DNA of 64,000 bases from the NCBI GenBank assembly GCA_004335835.1, contig RWJK01001849.1, positions 370,049-434,048 on the forward strand, read 5' to 3'. Source of the DNA: Scenedesmus sp. ARA3 (lineage: Eukaryota; Chlorophyta; Chlorophyceae; Sphaeropleales; Scenedesmaceae). Under the pieces are notes generated by a model. That model made no database searches and was not told where the DNA came from. It was given only the letters and a program-made list of their open reading frames with translations. This document shows positions 1 through 10,267 of the stretch, piece by piece (position 1 is the first letter of the stretch; every line of letters starts with the position of its first letter). The position numbers and the translations under genes are program-made.

Positions 1-487
1 CTACCTGTTCAATCAAACAAGCCGCATGCTGACGGCGACACACAACCTTCGCAGCTATGCACAACAGAAACATTTCAATTGCCTCGCAGCCCAGCCCAGC
101 ACAGCTGCAGCTGGGGCTGGTGCTACGCTTCATGGTGTGGCAGCAATCACCCCTTGCAACATACCATGAACAACTTAAATCTCACGTTGAGAGCCATGCG
201 TTCGATTCAACACTGTCCAGGTATATATTAAAACAAAGCTGAAACAAGAGTCCTTGCTTGCGCCAGCACTGCCATGCGCCCAGCACGAATGCAAGTAGCT
301 GCGCAGCTGCACCTGCCCAGCAGACGCACGAATATGCCACATGAGCCTGCCATCAACTGCCAGACACTGCGCTAGCCCAGCCAGGTGGCTGTGCTGCACC
401 CCGCCCAGGGCCTCAGCAGCTGCCAGTGCTGCTGCGCTGGCAGCTCTAGCACCTCACAAGCAGCACCCCTGCCCACGTGCACACAGC
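1..487. other. Flank downstream of the FYR gene, no gene seen
   Basis: This stretch follows the stop codon of the minus-strand FYR gene, so it should hold that gene's 3' UTR and spacer. Short open frames overlap on both strands and none shows a domain or a convincing splice series. I saw no TGTAA signal on the minus strand here. Confidence 0.5.
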
Positions 488-3400
488 TCAGCAGGCGACA
501 GCTGCTGCAGCGCAGGCCGCAGCTGCTGCTCCAGCGTAACCTGCGCTTGCTGCTGCTGCTGCTGCTTGTGGGGCTGCTTTTCCTGCAGCAACTGCACTAC
601 CTGCTGCGGCGCCCGCTGCTCTTGCTGCTGCTGCTGCTTGTTTGGCTGCTGCACCTGCTGCATGCTCTGGCCTGTGCCCTGCTGCACAACAGCTGGCAGC
701 ATCACGCCGTGCTCCACATGCCAGCTCTGCTGGTGTGTACTGCTCTGCAATAGCCAGGCGCACGACACCGTCTGTGAAGCCAAAGGACGCGGGGCCTGCA
801 GTGCAGCAGAAGCAGCAGCAGCAACACAAGGCTGAGGATTTTACAATCATATTGCATGTGTGCGGTGTTGTGCTGCCATGCATAGGCGAGCGACGCCATA
901 GACAGCCAACCTGCAACATAGATAGCACACTGCCTTCATGCTCATCAAAAATGTTGTAACCGCTGCAGTGTTATGGCCACACGACAGGCCTCAAAGCATG
1001 CTCGGCACTGTTGCTGCATTGGTGTTGCACTTGACAACAAACTGAAAGCATGCATGGGTAGCAACATCAGCTCACCTGAGATGCGCTGCGTCTTGCGGTG
1101 AGCCAGGCAGATAGCTGTCCAGGGCTGGGTTGGGCTGCTGCCTGAGTAGCTCACACCAGCAGCCTCGTCAGCCACCTGCACCCATAACATACAGGACACA
1201 GAGCTGTATGAACAGACACACTGCTTGCCATTCGCACAGCCCGCCGCTCTGGCGAGCAGTCATACAATGTGTGCATTGAGGTGTTGGTCAGGCGGGTGCG
1301 TATCCAAATCGCAGCATGCAAGCATGCAGCAATCACCGCCAGATTCAAGAAGCAAGGCCTCTAAAAGTGGGCTGCGCCATGGCAGCTGTGCAGACTCTGA
1401 TGCACTGCAGGTCTGTATCGGCAACAAACCACCAGAAGCACTAGCAGCTGTGCCGCACCGTGAACAGGGGTCCTGCCTCTTCTGCGCTGATGCTCATGCG
1501 CCACGTGCGGCCAAACACCTCCTTGCTGGCAGCATAGCCCACCTGCAGCAATGGACAGCAGCAGGCAAAGGCAAAGTTGTACAAAAGTGACTGCAAGTAC
1601 AGCTGGGCATTGCAGGCGGCAATAGTTCAGCCCTTGCCAAGCAAGGCCAAGCAACGCCTGCCTATGGTCAGCTTGTCAGCTGGCTATGTGTTATTGCGCT
1701 GTGCTGTTATAGGCTGCAGGTGGCAGACCCACGCTGTGGAGGCAAGCCAGCATGCAGTTTGCTTAGCCGCTGGCCCCGTGTATTGCAAGATACAATCATG
1801 TCTCAAGACATTTGTGCTGATTCCATGCAAAGCTTTGGTTAACCAGCAGCTGGTATGCTGTGGGGTGCTCATGGCATCCTCACCGGGTAGGCGTGCCTGA
1901 ACCTGCACTGCTGTGAGGACCAGTAGTGCTGCTCCCACGGCCCGCGGAACGCACAGCCCAGTGACAGCCCAGTGACGCCTGGCAGGGCAGGAGAGCAGCA
2001 GCGCACAAGCCATGCAGGATCGGTTCATGCAGGCAGAATGTGTTATGAGTGTGCACATGCTGCTCGCTTTGTTGTTGTGTGGACACAGAGCCTTGTATGC
2101 TGCTGCCTGTGCAGCAGCGTGGTGCTGGTGCTGCGGCGCGATGCAAGGTGGTGCACTCTCGACCACTGCTCTGCGTTGCAGCCTGGCAACTCAGCTCATG
2201 CTCAGTCAGGCGTCACATGCGTGTGGTCACACGTGTGAGTGGTCGGCTGCAGATTGGCCTGCACTGGTTGTCTGGATTGCAGCAGCAGCTTACGTGAAGC
2301 TGCCAAAGTGAAGGGTGCCACGTAGATGGTTGGGATGAGCGCACAGGCCAGCTCCATGCCACCTGCTGCTGTTGAAGGCGCTTCACAGCCACCACCAGCA
2401 GCACCGTCACCAGCAGCCTCGGGCGCTGCCTCAGGTACACCAGCTTGCAGTGCTGCTTCTGCAGCACCTGCTGCTGCTCCTCCTGCTGCTGTTTCTGCTG
2501 CTGCTGCTGCTGCTGCCACTGCTTCTGCTGCTGCCAGCTGAGTGTGCTGCGGCACATCTGCTGGCAGCAGGGTGCCGTGCTGTGCATAGGCCAGCTCAGC
2601 GGGCGTGTACTGCGCGGCAATGGCGCGCTGCACGTGCACATCCGAAAAGCCGAAAAACAGCGGCCCTGCAAGTCAACATGGGCATCAGAATCACCCAAGA
2701 GTCAGCAACACTGGGTAAGGCAGGCAGCGGCAGCTGCAGCAGCTGAGGATATTGCAGCTGTAACATTTGTAGCAGTGCAAGCATGTCCACACCCGCCACT
2801 GTTGCCAAGGCCCCGTTTGCAAACCATAAAGGCATACCACACAGGATCCCTTGGTAGTGGCTACCAATCACTGTCGATTGCTACTATTGAAATTCATCTG
2901 TATTCAGTGTAGGCCGGTGCTGATAATGACTTGCGTAGCCTGCCGCACCTGAGATGCGCTGCGTCTTGCGGTGCTGCAGGCAGGCAGCTGTCCAGGGCTG
3001 GGTGGGGCTGCTGCCTGAGTAGCTCACCCCAGCAGCCTCGTCAGCCACCTGCAGCAGCAACAACAGACGCCCACGCAGCCTGATACTGGTGTTACATGTA
3101 CAGTTTACCGTACTGTTGATCCAGGAGCAGCAGAGGCAGCAAGCAGCACATGTTGTCACAGCCAGCCATGCGATGTTGTCAATCCGCTGCAGCAGCTGCA
3201 GCAGCTGCGCCGCACCGTGAACAGCGGCCCTGCCTCCCCTGCGCTGATGCTCATGCGCCACGTGCGGCCAAACACCTCCTTGACGGCAGCATAGCCCACC
3301 TGCAGCAGTGGACAGGAGCAGCACCGGCAGCTCAGACGCGCACAACACAAAGCTGCATCTGTCGACACCACCATTGCAACCGTGCTGGCGCTGCGGAATC

Positions 3401-4681
3401 AGAATGCAGCATTGCTTGTGCTATGACAATGTGTGCAGCACCACAGCAGTTTGAGCTCAACAATGCCTGCACGATAGAAAGGCAGCTGTGCGGCAGCTGT
3501 AGCTTGCAGGGTAGGCATGCCTGAACAGGGCGCCACGTGATGACCAGTACCGCTGCTGCCAGGGCCCACGGTACACCCGGCCCAGCTCCAGCACAGTGAC
3601 ACCTTCGATAGCAGCGTGAGGCATGCAAAAGAAAAAAATGGAAAGTGGTGCATGACGAGTGCACACACGCGCGGCAGCATGTTGCGCAAGCTGCAAAACC
3701 TGCATGTAAAACCCAAAGGCATGCGCAGCAAGTTCACGCACAGGCGGGTTGTGACGATTGCACACACGTTTTGCAGCTCTGGCGAGTGCTGCACCTACCA
3801 ATAGAAGTGATGGTGAAGGGCGCCGCATACTGAGTGGCTGTGAGCTCAAAGTGTGCCTTTGCAGGCTTTGCAGCGGCCGCTGGGTCAGCGCCTGCGGCCT
3901 CGTTGCCTGCAGCATCCTGTGGATGCAGCGCACATGCGAATCCCAGTCAGCTGTTAGCAGCGGCTGCCAACAGCTGCTGCCACATTTGATCACTGCCGTC
4001 ACCACTTGCAGGAGCGGAAGTTAGGCATCCTGCAGCTGCTTCCGGCCCTGTGTTTGTTCCTGCAAGCCCGTTGCTACAAGCTGTGAGCCCCTTACCTCTG
4101 CGTGCATGCCTCTGGCGCGCCTGGACGTCCGCGCGGGCCCCTCAGCCACCTCCTCCTGCGCATGGCAAACATTTGCAAGCAGTTGTACTGTATGCACAAC
4201 TCTGGTGGACCCCATCACTGCCTGCAGCTGCTAACCTTGATGTGCAGAATGCATGCGGCTGAGCCACACCGCACATGACAGCTGCTGCATTGCACCCTCG
4301 GCCTTTCAGCGCTGCATGTTGCTGCCTGGGTCTTGCTGCTGCTTGGGCGCTGCATCGGCAATCAATTGGACTGTGGAGCCATACCTTAGGTTTTGGGCGC
4401 TGCAGCCCAGCGTACTTGGGCTTTGGCTGCTTGAGGGCCTTCAAGCTGGCAGCTGCCTGCATCACGACCATCTCCTGCATCACCCGCCTGTTCTTGGCCA
4501 TGATGCGAGCTCTCTCTGCCTCAAAGGCGTTGCTAGGCTCTGTACTGGGTTCTGCTGCTGGCAGTACTGCTGGTGCTGGTGCTGGTGCTGCTGCCGCTGC
4601 TGCTGGTGCTTCCGCTGTGCCTGCACATCCTGCTGATGCAGAGGCTGCTACAGGTCGTGAAGCATTGCTTGCTGCTTCCAT
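488..4681 (-). CDS. Tandem FYRN-FYRC (FY-rich) domain nuclear protein
   Basis: I reconstruct eleven exons: 4385-4681, 4096-4155, 3799-3916, 3508-3602, 3216-3299, 2949-3048, 2294-2665, 1884-1978, 1459-1542, 1076-1175 and 488-795. All phases agree and give about 570 aa. Residues ~140-222 match FYRN (APFTITSI, LGRVYRGPW, HAYPVGYAA, GPLFT). Residues ~223-290 match FYRC (YSGSSPTQPW, LFFGFSDVHVQRAI). A second FYRN-FYRC set spans ~365-500 (FRGPWEQHYW, HAYP, VGYAASKEVFGRTW, ASFGFTDGVVRLAI). FYR pairs occur in MLL/trithorax methyltransferases, some JmjC demethylases and TBRG1. No SET, JmjC or PHD is visible, so a TBRG1-like chromatin protein is the closest guess. The N-terminus is Ala-rich and then basic; an Ala-rich linker joins the modules. 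Most introns are GT-AG; one donor is GC (3507-3506). Reading past the exon 7 donor meets a stop at 2202, so a 405-aa single-module form is possible. The chosen ATG begins MEAASN; the frame is open upstream. Confidence 0.82.
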
Positions 4682-5133
4682 GCTTGATACGCTTCTGTGC
4701 TTGGGTGCTTGCTCAGCTGTTAGAGTCCTGCAGTCTGCCTGCTCAGTGTGGTGCTGCGCGTCTGTTGTTGAGTGCAGCACCTGTGGAGTGTCCAGCACGC
4801 TTGTCCTGTGGCGACCTGCCAAGCACAGCCGGTCTGATATGTAGAACTTCCAAGCACATTTGTTCACAATACTGCGATTAAGAGTGCGTTGGTGGCTCCC
4901 TGCTGCGTGGAAACACACCGAGTTCAAGCTGCTTTTGAACAGAGTGACATGACAAGTGACGAGCACCCTTGTTACTGGAAGTGATCGGCCAGAATAAGTT
5001 CATTGCAGGACGTCTGATTACCCGTTTTCCTTTGCTATCGCATTCAACCAGACGGCTGCTGCGTGTTGACGTGAACTCCACGTTGAAGAAGTTATCACTG
5101 CCTTGTCCCTGAGCCCCACGTCGCTGCAGAGAC
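4682..5133. promoter_or_regulatory. Shared upstream region of two divergent genes
   Basis: The 452 bp between the minus-strand FYR gene and the plus-strand flavoprotein gene must hold both 5' UTRs and promoters. No clear TATA box is seen. The assignment rests only on gene orientation. Confidence 0.45.
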
Positions 5134-7306
5134 ATGTCGCCGCAAAGTATATGCTTGAATGCGGTCTCCACAGCACCCTGGAAGGCGATGTTGCAGAAAT
5201 CTCTGGCACTGAACAGCAGCCTGCCACAGGCCAAGTACCTGCAGCTGGCAACTGTCAGACCTGACGGAAGGCCTGCAAACAGAACAGTCGTGTTCAGGTG
5301 GGATAGTAGTTGTTATGTTGTTGCTCTGCTTCTGTGAACAGCTTCACATGCTGGTGCGCTTGCAGCAGGTGTTTCCAAGCAGGCAGAGAAGATTACTGGT
5401 TTGCGACAGCCTGGTAGCAGCAGCAGTAGCTGCAGTAGAGTAGGCAACGCCAGGCACACGACCAAGGCTGGCTGCTCTTGACATGCAGGGGCTTCTTATA
5501 TGATACAGATCATCTCACCATCGTAACAGACAGGCGCAGTTGCAAGGTACGTGTGTGCATCTGCAGATGTGAGGTGCTGACAGGGCTTATTTGCGCATCA
5601 CCTGGCTGTGGCAGTAACGCTCTTTTCACAAGCAACACATGCTTCTGGGTCTCTCATTTCAAGCATATGTGCAGGCACATACTGTATGTGACATACACCA
5701 TGCAAATGTACTACACGTTAGGCTGGGACTGCATCACTTTCCATGCTACAACAGACCAGTCTGTGGGTGGCCATAGAGCAACTCTCACCCTCCACAGCGT
5801 TCTGGTATCGACCACCAGCATACACCTGCCTTGCGTGCTCCACTTTTAAGTCCATCTAGCCTCATCACAACCACGCAGCAAACATGCGGCAAACATGCTG
5901 CACCGCATCCTGCAGGTGTCTGAGCTAGCGGCCAACCCCCACGTGGAGGTGTGCTGGTACTTCCCCAGCAGCAGGGAGCAGTACAGGCTCAGCGGCAGCA
6001 TGGCCATCGTCAGCAAAGATGACAGCAACCAGCAGCTGCTGCAAGCACGCCAGGAGGCCTGGGCGCGCATGTCAGATGCAGGTGAGGCTGTGCATCCTGC
6101 AAAGGCTTTCCGGCACTGCTGCTCGCGATACTACGTAGGCTATTGCGGAACAATGCTGCTGTGCTGCCGTCACAGTTTTGTTTTTCGCCGGGGCCCATGT
6201 GCCTATTCACTGTCAACAGCTCGGCACGCAGCTACCGCATTTCTGCAGCTGTCCAGGAACTTACAGAACTGCAAGCAGGCACGGTGCCGCCGCTGCAGAT
6301 CACTGCAGACCTGTGCACTGCAGCTCACACAGTCACTGTGAGGAACGAAGCAGCTGCGGTGACGACGGGTACACTCTGCCACAACACATGTGCCGCTGCT
6401 GTGTTGCAGGCCGCTCGCAGTTTGTGTGGCCTCAGCCTGGCCAGCCGCGCATGCCTGCTGACGAGGATCTGTTCCTGCAGCCGGCCCCTGACTCAGCAGG
6501 CAGCGCGGCGCCAGACTTCTGCCTAGGGGTGGTGCAGGTGACAGAGGTAAGCATGTACAAAGCATTTGGGTGTGTGGCTGAGCGCTGAGTGGCAGCGAAT
6601 GAGCGAGACGTTTTCATCCAGCTGTGGTGTGAAATGACAGTCTTAGGCATGGTAAATGTTCAGTAAGCATGGTGTCAAATGACAATTGGCATGTAAAGTG
6701 ACATTTATAGGCATGGTGTGAGCTTGCTGTGCTTCGAGTGCCATGCATGCGCTGGCGGCAGCTGCCTGAAGAGGTGGCAATCTGGCGCCCCTGCATCAGC
6801 CGCGCTTGCCGCTGCTGGCAGATGTGCTGCCTCGTGGCATGAGGTACCGGCGCTGTGGCAGCTACACTCACACTGCACATGTACAGGTGTTCAGGCAGCA
6901 GGGTCAGGGTTGGGCTGCAAGCCAAAAAACTTAGCCCACGTGGGGCATATGATTGCTCCTGACATCTCTGCCAGCTCACATGCAAGCACAGCACTGCTGC
7001 TGCAGCCAGGCAGGCAATAATAAACACGTGAGTCCAAACAAGAATCAAACTGATCAGCAGGGAAGCAGTCCTACATTGAGCGCTACGTGGAATCCCAGGC
7101 AGCTCGTGTTAGACGCTGAGTGTCAGGTTATGTCTTGCTGGGTTGCTGGCGCATTGCTGCAGGTGGACCATGTGGACCTATACACCAACCAGCGGCGCAT
7201 ATTCAGCAGCCAGCTAGCAGCGGTGGTGGCAGCAGGCACACCCAGCAATGGGGATGCGCCATCACAGCCCGCCCTGCGCTGGGAAACGCGCAACGTCAAC
7301 CCTTGA
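5134..7306 (+). CDS. Pyridoxamine 5'-phosphate oxidase-like FMN-binding protein (Alr4036 type)
   Basis: Five exons (5134-5297, 5489-5546, 5916-6081, 6410-6546, 7163-7306) join in phase to give 222 aa. The order of motifs follows the plant and cyanobacterial Alr4036/PPOX2 family: QLATVRPDGRPANRTVVFRG near residues 40-60, a short strand FLYDTDHLTIVTDRR, then HVEVCWYFPSSREQYRLSG, then SQFVWPQPGQPR, and finally VDHVDLYTNQRR with the closing RWETRNVNP. Proteins of this split-barrel fold bind FMN and are thought to oxidise pyridoxine or pyridoxamine phosphate in vitamin B6 salvage. The length is normal for the single-domain form. Two in-frame ATGs lie near the start (5134 and 5188); the family often begins close to the second, so the start is not certain. 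No organelle signal is obvious. A TGTAA lies about 70 nt past the stop. Confidence 0.85.
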
Positions 7307-9270
7307 CTGCCCCATTTGAGTACACTGTGGCTCGGCAGGCAGCAGCAGTAACTTGATAATAATAATAGTCTTCTTGTAAGCCATACCTTGTCATCGGCAT
7401 CGGCAACCGCGCCCCGTACGGAGCGGAAACTACGACTATTATTGCCTCTCTATTGGTGAGGGGTAGACCACCCAGACAGCAGTAACTTGATAATAGTCGG
7501 TTTGCTTGTATCCTTGGATAGCTGCGCATGTACACCTGGGATACTACCGACCTTGAGCGGACCGAGTTCGCGGCCAACTTCAGCGCAAGCAAAAACAGCC
7601 TCTTTTTCCTGAGTGGGGCCATTGGGCGGCTCATTCACCATGGGCTGTATCACGATGGTTGAGGGATTTTTGAAGGATCCATGTGGATGCCTGCTGAGCC
7701 TGTAGTTGGCTCGAAAGACGGGCACGTATCCCCTTGTGTAACACTCATACTTGCTGGTGTACCCCGTTGTCAGTGCTGTGGCGCCCGTCTCTGATTGTAG
7801 TCAGTGGCCGCTGCTCCATGGAGCTTGCGTGCAGTGGGTGTGGTAAACCAGAGGAACGTGTTTGCGTGCTGCAGGGCTACATGTCGTCACCCGTACCAAG
7901 GAAGCATTGCTCCTGATTTGCGGCTGGTGGTTGCCAGCATTTGTGCAAACTGCATGCTGTGTAGCGTGAGGGTTGCCTTGCACATGCAAGGCATGTTGGA
8001 TGGATGCGTTGCATGCACCCGGGTGCACTCAAACACATCTCTCACCCACCTCATGGGCGCATGGGGAGTTCGGGTTTGTTGCGCTGGTGCTGCTTGGTAG
8101 TCCCCATGGTGTTGCATTGACGGAGCGGGTTCTGCCTAAGCTTGAACACCTTCAACTGTACTGCCATCAAACTACTGCCTGAAACAAAGTTCAGCTGCCT
8201 GCCACTCTTACGCACTGCTTGAAAATCTACAAAGCAAGCCTAGCTGAAAGGCTTGCCATTTTCAAGACTCTGAGAGTCTGGGAACATGCCCAAGGATATT
8301 TCTCATCAAAGAGCAGTACAGCAGTGGGTGACCATCGCCTCTGCTGCGCTGTCATGCTTGCGCATATCCTCTCTCGTTGGAGTTAACACATCCTCTCTCT
8401 CGTTGGTTTTGAGCCACGCTGAGGTGCAAGAAGTCAGTGTCTGCAGGTGCGTTCCCGTCTGCACGTGCGTTCCCTGGACTGCCCACAGTTGATCTGGTTA
8501 TCAGTCACACGGTGCTGCCCCTCCCCCCCAGGACTATCCAGGTCGCCGTCAAGCGCGCTGGGCTTAATAGCTTTATTCATTGAGAGGGTCATTTGGTCCT
8601 TCCACGATCCTCGTCGAAAGGTACGGCCATGTGCTGCATGTGCCTCGCACCACATGGGTGGCCTACACGCTGGATAGCTGTACGATCCATGACCTGAAAG
8701 CCTGAAATGGCACAGCAACAAACGCTCTGAAACAGTTGTATTTGTATTTGGCTTGAATCTGTGGCATCCAGCAGCAGTTGTGTAATGCATGACTCCGGAG
8801 CCCGTCCATGTGACCCATGTGCATAGCATGCGCCGGCAAGTCAGTGCCCTCTTAATAAGCAGGGATCCAAGCAATGCTTGAAACGTGCTACCTGCCAACG
8901 AAGCGAGGGCTGACGAAGTTACAGGAGCAATGACGATGGCCTTTTTGCCAAGAGGCACATGACACTAGTGAAGCCTGCACCTACTTCATGCGCCCAACCT
9001 CTCGCCTGTTTCACTGGTTCTCACCAGCGGTCGGAGGAAAGCTCGCCGAACCTTCATTGCGCAACCCTCCTTTCGCAACCCTTCTCTGATTTCGCAGTCA
9101 GCAACTTGTGGATGAGGCACCATCACCTGTGAATTATTGCTTCACTTGTTGGTAGAGCAGCCCTTGGCAGCGCAGTTGCGTGCGAACGGACGCACCGGGC
9201 CCGTAGGGCCTTCCCTGCGGGGTGTGCTAGCATAAAGTCGAACAGCAGGCTATCGTGAGCGGCTGGAGCA
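7307..9270. other. Intergenic stretch with an anomalous, possibly transposon-derived block
   Basis: Between two plus-strand genes. About 7340-7760 is richer in A/T than its surroundings and lacks CAG repeats. It contains the near-duplicate cagtaacttgataat...agtc at ~7347 and ~7486. A 44-codon open frame at 7528-7662 (plus) begins MYTWDTTDLERTEFAANF. I cannot match it to a family. From about 7760 to 9270 I see no exon series; the last part should hold the 5' UTR of the gene at 9271. Confidence 0.4.
7375..7379 (+). terminator. Putative TGTAA poly(A) signal of the flavoprotein gene
   Basis: TGTAA is the usual chlorophyte polyadenylation signal. This copy lies 69 nt after the TGA stop at 7304-7306, a normal distance. 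Confidence 0.5.
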
Positions 9271-10267
9271 ATGTTGGAGACTGCGATTGAACCAGTGGGA
9301 CAGCAGCTGGAGAAGCTTAAGCTTGTCGAGACACCCAGCAGCAAGGCTCGCAGGGACCTGGTGCCCTATGCTGTGAAGCATGTCCAGGCAGCCTTTGGAG
9401 GTGGGGTGCTGGTGCTTTGGTTTAAAACATACGATGGCGCAGCAGTAAAGCAAAGATGAGGCCTTGGTATGCGGAATGTTGCTGACCTGCAAGCGTCCAG
9501 CTGCTGAGCTTACATGCTCTGCCGGATCTTGCAACACCACTGTAGCGTGTCGCCACTGTCATAGCTCCAAATGTGAGTCACAGCACACCATCTTGTACTC
9601 TTGTCGCATGCACACGGCCTCTCACGCTTGCTGCGCTTGGCTGACATTCTGGCTGACACCGCCACAACTCAACTGCAGAGCTGCTAGCCACCAGCCCTTC
9701 AACGCTGATAACTCCCACAGGCGGCAACGACAGCGAGTTTGAGGCCAAGATGTGGGACGCCTTTGCGGAAGTCTACGAAAAGGAGCTGGCAACGCTCAAG
9801 GGCAGCAGCAGCAGCGAACTGCCGACGGAGCGCAAGCGGCAAGTGCTTGCAGACATCCTGGTGTGGGCTGAAATCACGCAGAGCCATTATGACCAGCACA
9901 CCGCATCGTGAGTGGAACGCGGCACTGAGGCAGCAGCAGCTGTGTTTTCAGCACTGATGCTGGCTGTGGACCACAAATGAACAGGGCTGCACGTATGCGG
10001 CTGCTAAGCAGCATCACATGCATGCTGCGGTCCTCGTAACCACCCACCGCCGTTGCATTTTAGCATGTACTTTTCCTCTTCTCAAAGGACCCGCTGCTCT
10101 TTTCCAAGTTCATCACCTGACATGCCAGACATGCAGTTTGCTGACAACCGCTTACTATGCTGACGGGTGTGCTACGCAGGTTTGTAACGGATCCACACGG
10201 CAGCGACGCCTCGTTCCAGCGGATAGGCAGGCTGCTCAAGGCAGCGAAGAAGGACCGAGGCCTGTGA
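9271..10267 (+). CDS. Small protein of unknown function (134 aa)
   Basis: Three exons (9271-9400, 9721-9907, 10180-10267) join cleanly: phase 1, then phase 2, then TGA. The product begins MLETAIEPVGQQLEKLKLVE, is mostly predicted helix, is acidic in the middle (NDSEFEAKMWDAFAEVYEKE) and basic at the end (GRLLKAAKKDRGL). No signal peptide, membrane segment or metal motif is seen. I do not recognise the family. The evidence that it is real is the three-exon agreement of frame with canonical splice sites and a non-repetitive protein-like composition, unusual in this CAG-rich locus. It follows the flavoprotein gene on the same strand, but about 2 kb away, which says nothing on function. Confidence 0.6.

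Noticed and set aside
341..835. Long plus-strand frames rich in Cys and Leu in the first kilobase
   Set aside because: They are CTG/TGC repeats read on the strand opposite the FYR exons, with no domains.
2202..2665. The two FYR modules as two separate genes
   Set aside because: The exon ending at 2294 encodes the start of the second module (TIYVAPFTLAAS) and joins the exon at 1978 in the same phase as in the first module, so one gene is simpler. The short form is kept as a possible isoform.
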